Source of the DNA: Paramecium pentaurelia | Lineage: Eukaryota > Ciliophora > Oligohymenophorea > Peniculida > Parameciidae | Assembly: GCA_905183005.1 (NCBI GenBank) | Contig: CAJJDO010000028.1 | Span: forward strand, 186,001-250,000 | DNA length: 64,000 bases | Direction of reading: 5' to 3' | In this document: one piece after another, positions 10,550 to 22,906 of the stretch | Layout of the letters: each line of letters starts with the position of its first letter | Position numbering within the stretch: position 1 is the stretch's first letter | The notes under the pieces: model-generated | Seen by the model: the letters and a program-made list of their open reading frames with translations, nothing else | What the model was told of the DNA's origin: nothing | Database searches by the model: none | Translations under genes and position numbers: made by a program

Positions 10550-12749
10550 GATTATTATTATTGTTAAAATGTTTATGTAAAATCAACCCAAGGTTAATCA
10601 TATACTTACTCTTATGGCTATTTCTAATTTACTTAATTATTTAAGAATGCAAAATCTGCAAAAAAGTCTTAATTATTATTGCTATTCAGATTTGACTAAA
10701 TTTGATTTTATGGCTTATCAAAATCTGACATAGATAAAAGTACTTATTATAATTTTTGGACAGTTACTTAATAACTTACAGGCATTTTAATTCCATGTAT
10801 AGATCTTTAGGGACTAAGTTCAATTTTTGTTTTTCCTTTAAAATACTCGACTGATTAAATATAATTAATAACTTCAGACTGTAAATTAGGCATGAATCTC
10901 TTAATTTCTGTAAATTCAGATAAAGTTGAACATTTCTCAAATAGCTTTTTCGTTTTTAAATAGTTTTCTTGATATCTTTAATCAACACTTAAGATCCATT
11001 CTATTAATTTTGATGTATCTAAATTATCACTTGTATTCAAAGTTTCTTTTACAGAAATCCATAAATGAAGTAACATGGATAATAATGAATAAATTTCATC
11101 AACCATTTACATAATTATTAATGTCTAAATTCTCCATAGAGAAGTTGGTTAAAATATTTCTGATAGATATTGCAAACAATCTGACCAATATATTAATAAA
11201 TCATCTATTAATTTAGATTCAAGGGGTTTCCAAAATTCTCCTCTTTCTAAAGATAAGAAAAGAGGGGATAATGAATAACTACCTTCAAATAATTTTTTAT
11301 TAGCATGACAAATTATTAATTTCTTATTTATAATTGTAAAATAATTTGCAATTACTTTAACTTCGTTTTAAGGATTAATCTTAATTCTCTATTTATATAG
11401 GTCAGTTAAAATTTTTATTATACTCCAAATATTAGGTTGATTCTTTTATTTTTATTCTTATAAGACATCTGGTGGACCTTTTTTGATATATTAATGTAAT
11501 AAAATGCCCAACTTCATCATAACTCTTTGATTTTCAGGTTGAGGCAAAAGTAATTTTTGTTAGATGGCTAGATAAAATTTTGGTATTTTTTCTCTTTTTA
11601 ACCATGCTTTGATAACTAAAGATCTTATATCCTCCAATCTAGGAGGGTCATCATCATTGCTTGTACTTTAGATTACCCATGCTTCTGTTTTCCTACTTAA
11701 TGTGAAGAGATAACGTTTAACTTAATCAAAAAAACCAAGTGGAGCAGCCTTTTTCTCAATATAAACATTGTCTACAGAAGAGAAATATTATTTAAGATTA
11801 GGAACAGGAATTGGTTAATTAGTTGTTTCTATGAATCTCTAAGGTAACTACCAATTATGTTATATTTTTTAAAGTAAATCTTATGCAGTTGGTCTATTTT
11901 TTGGATTAACCACAAAAAGAGATTAAATCAATTAGATTAGTCTATTGTTATGTTAAAATTGACTACTTAGGTGAATATTCATGAGAATCTGGTATGAAAT
12001 AATGATTATTGACAGCTGCTAAACCACTTTCAAATGGAGGTTTTTAAAAGCAAAACATAAATAACAAAACACCCAGAGCAAATATATCTGCACTTTCAGT
12101 AATAGGATAATTAGCATAGAAATCAATATATTCTGGTGCACGATAAAAAGGTGTTGTATTTTCTTCGATTTCATCTTTAATTGTATCTCTATTAGTATTA
12201 TCTATTTTAAAGTATTTTGTTTTAGTAACACTACCAAAATCACAGAGTTTAAAATAACCTAAAGAATTTAAAAGTACATTCTCCATTTTAACATCCCTAT
12301 GAATATATCCAAGCTAAATATGTATTTAAGAGTTGGTACTTAATGAATTTAAATTAATCCTTTGATAATGTCTCTTGCAACCATCAATACTAATTGTTCA
12401 GGAGGTCTTCTATTAATCTTGATGATATTTTTGATAATACATAAGTTGTCATTAAATCTATTAGACTTCCCTTAGAACAATTTTCTAAAATCAAGATTCC
12501 ACTTGTTTAGCCTTATAATTGAGTAATGCCAGACTTCTCTAGTTTTACAATTCCTTCTCCTTAAATTTTATTCAAAATGTCCATTTCTATTTAGAATGCT
12601 CTAAATGCTTTAGGATTTGACTTGTAACATACTTTAGCTACAAGATTTTGATGCTGAGTAGCATAAACTGTAGCAAAGTTACCTTCACCTATTTTTTTTT
12701 AGAGAATGTATGTGTCTTTATCTAATTAAATTTTCATTTAATAATTCAT
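8826..12749 (-). CDS. NAK-type kinase / ANTH-like / polyQ / second kinase fusion, 1258 aa
   Basis: One frame without TGA runs through two complete kinase domains. Removing six introns (9042-9065, 9135-9158, 9274-9298, 11942-11966, 12314-12339, 12418-12440) leaves 1259 codons exactly. Residues about 8-290: an AAK1/GAK-type kinase with GEGNFATVYA, LVAKV, YIHRDVKMENVLL and LCDFGSVT. Residues about 300-600: an ANTH-like helical region (RVMMKLGILLHQYIKKGPP). Next come putative AP2/clathrin motifs (FFADFAFL, PWVDF, DLLNFDD) and a polyQ tract. Residues about 995-1255: a tyrosine-kinase-like kinase (ASGGSGVVYRG, VAIKDIDI, HRDLKSLNILL, ADFGLAR, WMAPEV). Both kinases keep their catalytic residues. The motifs suggest a role in clathrin-mediated endocytosis. 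The first ATG overlaps the preceding gene's TGA; a second Met lies five codons on. Confidence 0.85.
10453..10566 (-). repeat. (TTA)n microsatellite encoding a UAA-coded polyglutamine tract
   Basis: On the coding (minus) strand this is five Gln codons (one CAA, four TAA), one Ser codon, then 32 consecutive TAA codons, within the linker of the two-kinase protein. The alternative readings are poly-Asn, whose frame is short and leads nowhere, and poly-Ile; the flanking domains fix the Gln frame. Confidence 0.9.
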
Positions 12750-15700
12750 GCATTCAAATATACTAATGATATAACTCCATCGGATGATGCTGCATATGTA
12801 GCATTTTCAGTTTAAGTCAAAGCCATAATTTACTGCTTTTTATCTAAAATAATATGAATATTTTAATACCTTATCTAAATGGTTTATAATCAACAATTGT
12901 TGATAATGTTTCTAAATTGATAATTTTTATTTGTCCATCATTACAAGCACAAATTAATGATGTTTGATACTAATTTAATTTCATAAATTTGATTTCTGTA
13001 AAAGGTAACTTAAAAATATAATTAACCACTTACCTCTAATGTTTTATAGATTTAATTTTTTCTGATATCTAAAAAATTGACAGATCCTTTTTTTTGATTT
13101 CCTATCAATATTGAATTCAAAGGAGTAGAAAATAAAATATCTGTACCATTAAAGTTTTCTTATGCTACAATATTACGATTTGATGGTAATAACATATCAT
13201 ATAAACCAAAATGAGGTTTATTAGTAGAACTATAAATTGAAGCAAAAACTGTTCCCTCATTAATAAATGTTAAATCAGTAGTTGGTCTAACTTTACTATT
13301 AAGTAAGAAGAGTGGTGTATTGAGTTTATTGACTCTATTGAGTTTCCAAATATAAGCACTATTATTTACATCATGTCCAATAAATAATTCACCTGAGTTA
13401 TTAAATTTAAGAAAATCAATATTATCTCTTTATTAAGTATTGAATTCAGCAACTACTTGGGATGACTATTTAAAAGTCATTACATTAACCATTCCTTTTC
13501 CTCCTTGTAAAAATAATGGTAGATGAGGATGAGAAGCCAAACATTACAAATCTTCTTCTGGAATTTATTTACTAGAACAATTCTAAAACTTTTCCATGAA
13601 ATCCTTTTCAGTAAAATCTTTATATTCTTAATATGGATTTGCTCTTGATTTTAAATATGGTTCCTTCTCTTTATCAAATCCAACCTATATACCTAAAGCT
13701 GAAGAACATAGTTTTATAATATATGGTTTATTTGTTTATGAAGAATCTGTCTTTATGGCTTCATCTATTGTCTCTTCTTCTATTAAATTATAACCATCAA
13801 GTGATCTATTTTTGTGTTAAAGAGTATTATAAAATTTCATATGTTTTAGAAATTTACCATATAATACAAATCCTTCTATGGGATTAGCATTATTAATACA
13901 CATACTTTTAATTTAATCAGTTTTTATTTTAAATACTTCAACTCCTTGTTTAAAGATTTTATTTTTAAATGTGATAATAGATTATTCATCAAAATTACTT
14001 ATAGGATATTTAAAAGCTTATTTAATTCTATTTATTGAGATTTCGTCTAAATATTAATCTAATCCAATTTTAGAACAAATTTAAAAGAAATGATTTAAAT
14101 TGAAAATTCTTTCAAGTTACTTAAAATATTGGCTTTTAGCAAATGAAGATTCTTTTAATACCATTCTTAGATCTTCAATAAAATTTTATTCTTATGAAAA
14201 ATCAGAAAGATTCTTTAGTAATGTGACAGCCATATCATTCCTAGTTGTTACATATTATTCAGCCATTATAAATATATTACTATAACTAGTTATTGCAATA
14301 TTAAATATTTCTAATTTAAAATAACTCTTAGAGATAGACAAGAAATATTTAACAATCAAAGATTACAATGTAAAATATATAAATTAATTCTATATATTCT
14401 CTTCTCCTATCATCTTTTCTTAACTAATATCTGATTTTTATAAATCTTCAAGACTTTCTGATCTTTATGAATTTTATTATTCCTATTCTAATGTTATTGA
14501 TTTATGTTTTTACAAATAATCCTATTCACTAACATTATATAAATCTTCAGGATAAGCATCTTATAAAACATCTAAATTTCTATATGCTTTGAATCCTTTA
14601 TTTGAATAAAGTCTTTTATTTTTTATAACTATTTTTACTAATTCACAAAAATCATCTCTCAAATTTTCATATCCACAATCTTATACATGTTACTTATAAA
14701 CAGTATTACAAAATGTCTCTAATTTTCTCAATTATTCAAAAGCATTTTCCCATAAATGTAATTCTAATGCTAAAATTAAAGTCATAAATAATGCCAATAA
14801 TTTGATGATATTCAATTTCAATTTGTTATCAAATTTCTTTTGATAATATTATGATTATTAAAATAGTTTTAATCCAACATCAATTTCATAAATACTTTGA
14901 ACAAATGTTAAATAATATTCTTAACTCTTTTCAGATAAAGGATAATCGAAGCATATTCTATATAGTAAACTTTACGTTTCTTAACAAAAAGAAATAAATT
15001 CATCTAGTCCAGTCTAATCATAATGAATTGCAAATGTAAGTAAACGAGAAGGAGACTTTAATTATCTTAATTTTTTCAATGCAATATCATAAAGTTTTGT
15101 TTTGTTATGATTTGTAAATTTAGCTAAATCATCTAGTTTTTACATTAATTATACATAATTTGTAAAGTGTTCTTAATCTTCAATTGCTTAAACTATATAC
15201 ATTTCAATCTATAATTCAATTAATTATTCTGATTGTTCTGTTTCTTAATTTAAATCTTATGCAAATATCATTCCTAATTATGGCATTTAAATATTATAAT
15301 AATATTCTACTGCTTATTATTTAATAAATTCTTAATTATTATTAATAGTCTTAATTGGTATTTATTCTATAACCTCTTCTTCTTCTGATTCTTCACTTTC
15401 ATAAAATTGAGAAAAAATATCATCTTCAGCTTTCTTACTCTTTTTTTTATTTGCATCAATACTTTATTGAATTTCTCTTTTAACATTTATATTATCTTTC
15501 AATTTTTCAACCAAAAGAATAGCAGATGGATGATAGTATGATAATTAAGGTGTAAATGTAGAAGGCCAACTGATACAAATAGCCTTTCCAGAATTATCAT
15601 ATTCTAAAATATGATGTTCAGATTCTCTTAATAAAACATTAACACTATCAACATATCTTCCCAATAAATAAAAACCAATATGTAATAACCAAATATCATT

Positions 15701-18700
15701 CATTTCTTCGCCACTTTTGATAAAATAATCTTAAATTAATTATTCTCCAACAGGTCCACCTTAAGGTTCATAGATCTTAGTAGTTAAGTAAGCTAATTAT
15801 ATATCCTCCATATATCTAGCCATCACATTTACTGCATCATTCAAATGTCCTCCTATTAAGAAAAAAGCAGCTGCATCTTAATATCTTTTTTTAGATACTA
15901 ATGCGTATGCATTCTTTGATGCTGCTGATTTCCATCTAGGTTAGGTAAAATCTTATTGCAAAAATTCATAAGTTGATTTATATTCCTTACCAGAATTAAC
16001 TTCCTTTTTGAAAAGGGTGGTTATTACACTCTTTTTACCCAAAACTATAAAATACAATAATGATTAAAATGGATCCTTTGATTATTTATAAATCTACAAT
16101 GCAATTTCTTCTAATCTTTATTTAATAAATGATAAATCCATCCATAACACTGCTGAATATCTTTTTATTATATTCCAAGATAAATCGTCAGAGCTAATGA
16201 TGCATTCTTACCAAAGAGTTTCTTTTTATAATGAATGTAGTGCCCATACTACTTCTTTAGAACTTAAAACTCGATTCCTTTTATGAGTTGGTTGATTTCT
16301 AAAGATATGAACATGGAACATAAACATTGCAGCATAAAAATCTAATGAACGTTAATTATCTTCATAATATCTTAAGTAATCTAGAATTATGTTAATTTTT
16401 AATGGATATTCTTAACAAATCTTTTTAAGTATATCAACTGGATGCTATGTGTAATCATAAGAATCTTTGTCTTACAATTTATTTGTTTCATATGTTTTAA
16501 TTGCATCAACCCATTATGGCTCTGGTTCAGAATTCATTTGATATAATTCTAATAAATATTTATATGGAACCATAAAATGATTTCCCAAACCACCATGATG
16601 TTTAAATTTCATACAAATTAGTTTTAATATAAATTATACTAATTATAATTTGCCAAGTTGTATTAATTCACTTAGAAAATCATAATCTTACAATTAAACA
16701 TTGTCTAAATTATAAATGATTTAAATACTTTATGAATTAATTAATTTATAGCTTAATGTACTGGGCATCCAAAACTTATCTGCTAAACAACGGATTAATG
16801 AATTTCCTAATACTTTAACTTTTCGACCAGTTTTTACTATTAGAGAATCCTTTATTGTGAAAAATCTATAATTTTAAGGACTTGAGTATTTAGATAATCG
16901 TTTGCAATAGATTCCCTCTCTATTATTTAAATATTTTCTATCAATATTAAATAATTCTATTACTATTTAATTGATGACAATTTATAATTTTAATCACTCT
17001 TATCAAAATGTATAGCAAAAGCTGTTAAATAATTATCAGTTTGTAAAATGAATGCAAAGTTATTTAATGGTACTACTTACACAATAACTTTAGAAACATC
17101 ATAAATAGCTTTGTCTACTCTCACAAGAAATGATTAAAGATTAAATCTAACTAAAAATTCACCTGATGAAGAATGAAAATCAATTTCATTTTAATGGCTC
17201 ATCAAAAAATAAATAGGTTATATTCCTTTTAATTATCCAACATCTTTTATATTATAATTTTTAGAAATTTAAACAGTTTGTTACATCTATTCATTATACC
17301 CTTTTAATGTCTTACCATTTATGGAAATAAAAGATAGTTCTGGTGATTATAATATTTATAATCTTTCATAAACAAAATCTAATTTCCATGTCTTCAATTC
17401 TGATACTTATAAATCCATTTATCCATAATTGTATATTTCAAATTGTATTTAAATTAATGCAATTTTTTAAGCTGCAATTATTAATAATTGTAATTCATCT
17501 ATTTCATAATTGATTTTTCTCAAGTCAGTTATTTAATCTCTATAATCAATTGATAGATGATTATATAATTTGAGATGTACTTCTATTAATTAATTTTATT
17601 ATATTATGAAAGACAAACATTATTAAGCATTAGATGAAGTTAATAGAACAATATCAATTTCTTTTACTTTATCCTTAGCAAAATACATTTGTTAATCTAC
17701 TATAAACAATCGATTTTACATTTCGATAGATTTGAATTAATTTTCCATATTTTTTATTGTCCTTCATAAATATTATATTCTTAACTAATAACACTATTCA
17801 ATTTTAATTATTGTAAACACAAATAATTCCAATCATTTATTATTGCAACTTAATTTTTACATATAGAAAAGTGTACAATATTCTAAAATAAGAATTTTTC
17901 ACATTAAAAAACTTATTTTGAATCATCCTTTAAATTGACACAAATTTTAATTATATTCCATAATCTATCAAATCCAATTATTTCAATCTTTTATCCTTAA
18001 ATCTAAACAACTAAAAGAATCTTCTTAATTTGGTTGAAGATATTACTTTAAGTTTTCTTAATTATTTTAACTGATTCTTCTAGAGAATAATTTCTTAAAA
18101 AATCTAATTTGACAATACTCAATTCAGATTCCTAATGTAAAAGTAGATAATCAACACTAGATGATTCTGTATCTTAAACTCCAAATTAATCAGATTCTAA
18201 ATATATATTTTTCCAAGGGTATGGTATTAAACCCTTAAGATAAATAAAGCAAAATGAAGAGATTTAATCAAAATGCAAAGTATGTAATTTACAGAAATTT
18301 TTGCATTGAGTAATTTCTTACCAAATTGTTAATTGGTTGATTTTTGTTAGTGTAACTATAGTATTAGGAGTTGGGAAGGGAGATGGAGCTATCCTAAGTG
18401 TACCTCGAAATTTATAAGAGATAACTTCATCCATATGATCTAATTTCACTCTTTATTATTGTGACAGAACTCCTTCTTAGACATCTTTGATTGAATTAAA
18501 ATCCCACACAAGAACAGTGTTTTCATGAAGAGTTGTAAAATAACGAACATCTGGAGAGAATTTCACATTTGCTATCTAGTATTCTAATTCTAATGTATAG
18601 ATTTCTGTCAAATCAATTAATTCATATTAATCTAATTATCCAAGTAATCTATTTTACTTATGGGTTGCCTTCCAAATATGAAGTTTATTTTATGAACATC

Positions 18701-18900
18701 CTATAATATGTTCATCTGTTTTATAGAATGATATATATACCATCAAATGAGAAAAATGCATCTCTTATGGGATTTGTACAATTTTTACTATAACCTTATT
18801 CCCAGCCATTCAAAAGAGGCTTATATGCTATCAATTCTCTCTCACAGAACACTACAAATACTCCTTTGCTTGATGTTGCCACAGCTACGATATCACTCAT
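12746..18900 (-). CDS. DMXL/Rav1-family V-ATPase assembly regulator (rabconnectin-3-like)
   Basis: A very long multi-exon gene starting at ATG 18900 (an in-frame TGA lies 30 nt upstream) and ending at TGA 12746, roughly 1,900-2,000 residues. The N-terminus is a WD40 propeller (MSDIVAVATSSKGVF, VKFSPDVRYFTT, NTVLVWDF). The middle carries the Rav1 helical signature (KNAYALVSKKRYQDAAAFF, then DAVNVMARYMEDIQLAY, GGPVGEQL). The C-terminal propeller has a DMXL-typical segment (FGLYDMLLPSNRNIVAQ, FLDIRKNQ). One intron near the 3' end is certain from frame (around 12850); others are 20-30 nt. The family directs reassembly and activation of the vacuolar proton ATPase (RAVE complex). Its TGA overlaps the kinase gene's ATG. 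Confidence 0.85.
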
Positions 18901-19074
18901 GTAATTCCTAAAAGTCTAAGGAGAATCTCATTATGTTAGTACTTGCATATGTTACAATATTTCTTTTGTATAAATTATAAGCTTCTCTTTCGAATAAGTA
19001 AGAATACATTCATTCTAAAAATGTGAGACACTTTTTAATATTTGATACATATTATTGTATATAATTTAAATTAA

Positions 19075-19714
19075 ATGAAGAAAGTCAAAGGAGGAGACTT
19101 TAATTTTGCTTCAAGGGCATAAAAGATAGATAAATTAGAGTTTCCACAATCTACAGAAGAGCGTTTCATTGTCAAAGCAAATAAAGATGTATTTGTGATT
19201 GCTTATCAAATTCTAGGGTGTTGGATTTCAATGGAAAACTTATGATGAAAAACTGCTAGCTAGAACTATAGACAAATAAACCTTTGATAATACGGTTGCT
19301 GAAGCTACTCGTATATGTCGTAATTTGTGGAGAGAAAAACAAAGAGAAGAACACAAAGATCCTACTAAGGCATATTAACCACTTCTTTATGTCTCAGTTT
19401 TCTTAATTCTTTTAGCTTTTGTGTTTCTTTTAGTTTTAATATATGGAAATAGAGATAAATTAGCTTTGCTTTATGTTGCAGTTTCTATTCTATGTTTTGC
19501 AGCATGTATTTTATTAGAATATTATTAAGTGCTTACTTTAATTGTTGTTGCTAAAACTTGGAGTTTAGAACCATAATTTATGGACTTGGAAAAAGTACAG
19601 ATGAATAAAGTAACTGAATACTTAAATAATCAGAATTCATAAATTTATCAAACTAAAGGGTATAAATGGTAAGTAGAACCTAATCTTTATTGGATTGAAT
19701 TAGTTTCTATTTGA
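19075..19714 (+). CDS. Two-pass membrane protein, 203 aa
   Basis: One intron (19189-19216, 28 nt) gives 204 codons. After a basic N-terminal domain with a short ordered motif (GVGFQWKTYDEKLLART) come two hydrophobic helices (LLYVSVFLILLAFVFLLVLI and LALLYVAVSILCFAACIL) separated by a short polar turn, then a soluble C-terminus. This hairpin topology puts both ends on the same side. No family is recognised. It is divergent from the Rav1-like gene across 174 bp. Confidence 0.7.
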
Positions 19715-19757
19715 TATATAATTATATATATAATTATTATATTATATATATTAAAAT

Positions 19758-20067
19758 ATGCTAATCTACATTACAGTCCATAAAGACTTTTCTCATCCTT
19801 CAGTCGAGAAGGATACTTTTCAGTTAGATGTTGAATCTACAATATCCATCGAAGATATAAAGGTACCAAATACATTCAAAGGGGAAGGTTCTTATAACTT
19901 TAAGATATATCGATTTGGGTCCAGACGACTTTGATTTAATTCAAGAATAAAGCAAGACCAAATTAGTTAACAAATCTAAAGTACATGAGTTATTGTTAGG
20001 AACAGATAATCCTATTAAATTTGTGATGATCCAAAGATCAAAAGGATGTTGTTGTTTCACATTTTGA
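19758..20067 (+). CDS. Small acidic protein of unknown function, 96 aa
   Basis: ATG at 19758, a 19-nt intron (19863-19881) and TGA at 20065 give 97 codons in frame. The fold looks like mixed beta/alpha (LIYITVHKDF ... YIDLGPDDFDLIQE) and it ends in a Cys-rich motif (KGCCCFTF). The Cys cluster could be lipid-modified, but that is inference. It starts 43 bp after the preceding stop on the same strand. Not recognised. Confidence 0.6.
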
Positions 20068-20243
20068 AACTCATATATTAATTAAACCCTTTTAAATTAC
20101 CTATAAAATTATTAAATGTCATCAGTATCTAAATACAATATGTAATTATTTAATGAAATTTAACAATATATTCCTTATAATTTATTATGAAATGATTGCA
20201 AGAACAAACCATATAATGTTTGAATATTCCTCTTAATATAAAG

Positions 20244-20244
<1 letters not shown>

Positions 20245-20301
<57 letters not shown>
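20245..20301. repeat. (TAA)19 microsatellite between convergent genes
   Basis: Nineteen perfect TAA units inside the 280-bp gap 20068-20349 between two convergent genes. No convincing frame includes it, so unlike the tract at 10.5 kb it appears to be non-coding. Confidence 0.8.
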
Positions 20302-20303
<2 letters not shown>

Positions 20304-20349
20304 TTGAATAAACATTTAAATGTAAAATACAACCCTTAATTTAAAATAC

Positions 20350-21180
20350 TCATTTAATATTTTCAATTTTTTTATTTTTTTTATCTTTTTGAATTTCTTT
20401 TTTGTGAATCTTAAAGAGTGTCATAAGCTATTTAAAATAGAATAAAAGAATACCATATTTCATTATTAATATAATTACAAAAGCAACTGAAAAGAAAACC
20501 ATATATGATAGCCATGATGATTCAATAGCTACTCCAAAAATTCTAGTTTTCAATTCATCATTCTTTAATTGAGGATATAAATCATTAAGTTCAAGTTCAT
20601 CAATTCCTGAAGCTTTTCGTAATTTTGTTAAAAATTCCTATTTAATAGTAAATTTATAGTACTTCCATAATTTGAAAAAGAGTATCTTCATCTCTAGTGA
20701 ATTTGTATTCTACTTATCTATTAAAGAAGTTTGTTAATTCAAATCCATTCATCATATGATAATAATTTTTGGCATTAAAACTTTTATTTTACAATTCAGA
20801 TAATATCTAATGAATTAATAGTTATTCTAACTTTTTATGCTCCTTAAGAAGTTTGCTTTTTAACACAATGTTTGGCTGCTTCAAGTTTAATTCTTTTTGA
20901 TGCAATATATTATTGTAAGATTCTTTCTTCTAAATCATATATGTCATCATAAGCCTACATGATTTTATTTAATTCATTTTCAATTTTGCCATCTTCTTGT
21001 GTTAAATAATTGTAAGAGATAATTATGCAAGAATTAAAAATATTTGTACTGATTGCTAGATCCTCATTTTATTCTACTTAATAAAGATAATTGGAAACCT
21101 TTATAAGTCATTTTTTTATCATTTGATTGAGTATTTTGTACAACTAAAATCATGGCTACAAAAACGAATAAGTGAAGCAT
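20350..21180 (-). CDS. Type I single-pass membrane protein with signal peptide, 252 aa
   Basis: Three introns (22, 25, 25 nt) give 253 codons. It begins with a signal peptide (MLHLFVFVAMILVVQ), then a mostly helical, coiled-coil-like lumenal part with few cysteines (LEERILQQYIASKRI), and ends with one transmembrane helix (YMVFFSVAFVIILIMKYGIL) and a Lys-rich cytosolic tail. The layout resembles p24/TMED cargo receptors, but the GOLD domain is not evident and the tail lacks a clear FF/KKxx signal, so the family is left open. Confidence 0.65.
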
Positions 21181-21365
21181 ATTATTTATATATAATATTA
21201 ATAATTAATATAATATATCTATTTAGCATAAGGATTAGAAATATATCTATTTTGATTATATTAATAATGATTTAGAATAATTAAAATGGATTAATAAATA
21301 ATCCATTTTAAATTGTTTAATTTCTGTGTAATAATGATATATATATATATAAATTAATAATAATA

Positions 21366-22055
21366 TCAGCAGCATTTATTTGAACTTTAACTATTTTATT
21401 AACCTTTAGTCTAATCAATTGCATATCCTACTCTAACTCCTGGTAATTCATTCTTTTACTAACTTTTCTATACTACTTTTAATACTTATTATGCTGCCTA
21501 TGAGAATGTCTATTCAGTTAGTTTAAAATTACTTCAATTATGTTTAAATTGTCTTTTGCACTTGTTTCTATAAATAATAAATTGTTTTCATAAGCTAACT
21601 ACTGTCCTTCAGATTTCGAAACTTTACGCCATTTATATTATGAATATTATACTATTTTTCTAAATCCAATTTATTTCCAACTAACACTATAACCATTTCT
21701 AATGTTCCATGTGTTCTACATTCTTTTATCCATTCTCTAACATTTTCAAATGACTCTCTTCTTGTGATGTCATATACTAAAATTGCACCTGCAGCTGATC
21801 TATAATATTATCTTGTAATAGATTTAAAGGTTTCCTATCCAGCTGTATCCCAAATTTATAATTTTATTTATTTGTTCTCTAAGTTTAGTATCTTGGCACC
21901 AAATTCAACTCCCACAGTCATTTCATGTTTCACTCGAAACTTCTATTCCAAAAATTAATACAAAATGCAAGATTTTCCAACAGCTTCATTTTTATTTTAT
22001 TACTATTACCTGTATCTCCAATAATGATAAACTTAAACAAATAATGATAAGACAT
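21366..22055 (-). CDS. RAB2: Rab2-like small GTPase with a disrupted frame
   Basis: N-terminus MSYHYLFKFIIIGDTAVGKSC, switch region FGAKILNLENKQIKLQ, WDTAGQE, GNKLD, ETSAK and a terminal CC prenylation motif mark a Rab, closest to Rab2 (MSY..LFK start, QIKLQIWDTAGQE, YYR.AAGA). Two introns of 26 and 23 nt fit. Between GNKLDLEK and RKVSKSEG there are 26 extra nucleotides (about 21630-21655) that break frame by one; no GT...AG pair removes them exactly. Rab2 works in ER-Golgi and endosomal traffic. The cause may be a sequencing indel in the A5 run, an unrecognised intron, or a real lesion. Confidence 0.75.
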
Positions 22056-22507
22056 TAATAATAATATTCAAATTTAATTCAATTCAATTTCCCATAATTC
22101 TTGAAAATATATTAAAATAATAGAAATCTATATACTTTATTCTTTCCATAAATTTAAATTACTTTATATAAATTAGTAGAAATATAAATTAGAATATTAA
22201 TCATATCAATATTAACAATTATATCTATATTCAATACAATAATGGATTAATTGTAATATACCTTATAACACTTGTATAATAATTAAAATCAATAAAAAGG
22301 ATATTTTATTATATAATCAAACATCTCTATTATTAATTATTATTATAAATAATAATACAAGCTGATAAAATGTATTTAAATTATCAATGAAAGAGAAAAT
22401 AAAAATATAATATTATTAAGATGCATTGAAATTTATAAACTTTTATTCTTAAAAAAACAAAGATAACCAAAATATTATTATTAAAACAGAATAAGACTTA
22501 ATTTAAT
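22056..22507. other. AT-rich intergenic region
   Basis: About 450 bp between two minus-strand genes with no credible frame or motif; it must hold the Rab gene's promoter and the 3' end of the CHY zinc-finger gene. Confidence 0.5.
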
Positions 22508-22857
22508 TCATTATTTGACTTCCTTAACTAAGTTCTCAAACTTTTAAATTTCTTTGGATTCTTAAGTGACTGCTTTGATAACATAATGGTTATCACAACT
22601 TAAATATAATAATGATATGATTTACTGTGGACAATATTCATCAGATTCATCATAATCTGTGATGTCTTTTCGAAAAACCTTTTTGCATTTTTTACAAGCA
22701 AAAATCATTTCAATTGATTTTAAAAGTGGATGATCTTCTAATTCTTAATGACATTCTGCACAATCATACCATCTTATTAATTAATAAATTGGAATGTTTA
22801 CTTTTTACAACAGGGAGCTCTTATGGCAACTTAAGCATTGAGTACATGTTTACACAT
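22508..22857 (-). CDS. CHY-type zinc-finger protein, 106 aa
   Basis: A 29-nt intron gives 107 codons. The pattern CKH...APCC...YDCAECHQELEDH followed by CKKCKKVF and ESDEYCPQ is the CHY zinc finger, found alone in small fungal and protist proteins (Hot13-like) and next to RING fingers in animal and plant Pirh2-type ligases. No RING is present, so a Hot13-like role (zinc handling in the mitochondrial intermembrane space) is possible but unproven. It is divergent from the next gene with 49 bp between start codons. Confidence 0.8.
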
Positions 22858-22906
22858 ATTTCTTTTTTAATTTTAAATAGTATATTAATTAATTAAATCT
22901 TTATAT
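22858..22906. promoter_or_regulatory. 49-bp divergent start region (CHY gene / Cys-motif gene)
   Basis: All DNA between the two opposed ATGs; any shared promoter must lie here or inside the coding ends. AT-only, no motif recognised. Confidence 0.4.

Noticed and set aside
10344..10601. Poly-asparagine ORF on the minus strand
   Set aside because: It is another frame of the polyQ tract; the flanking kinase and ANTH-like frame fixes the reading as TAA (Gln).
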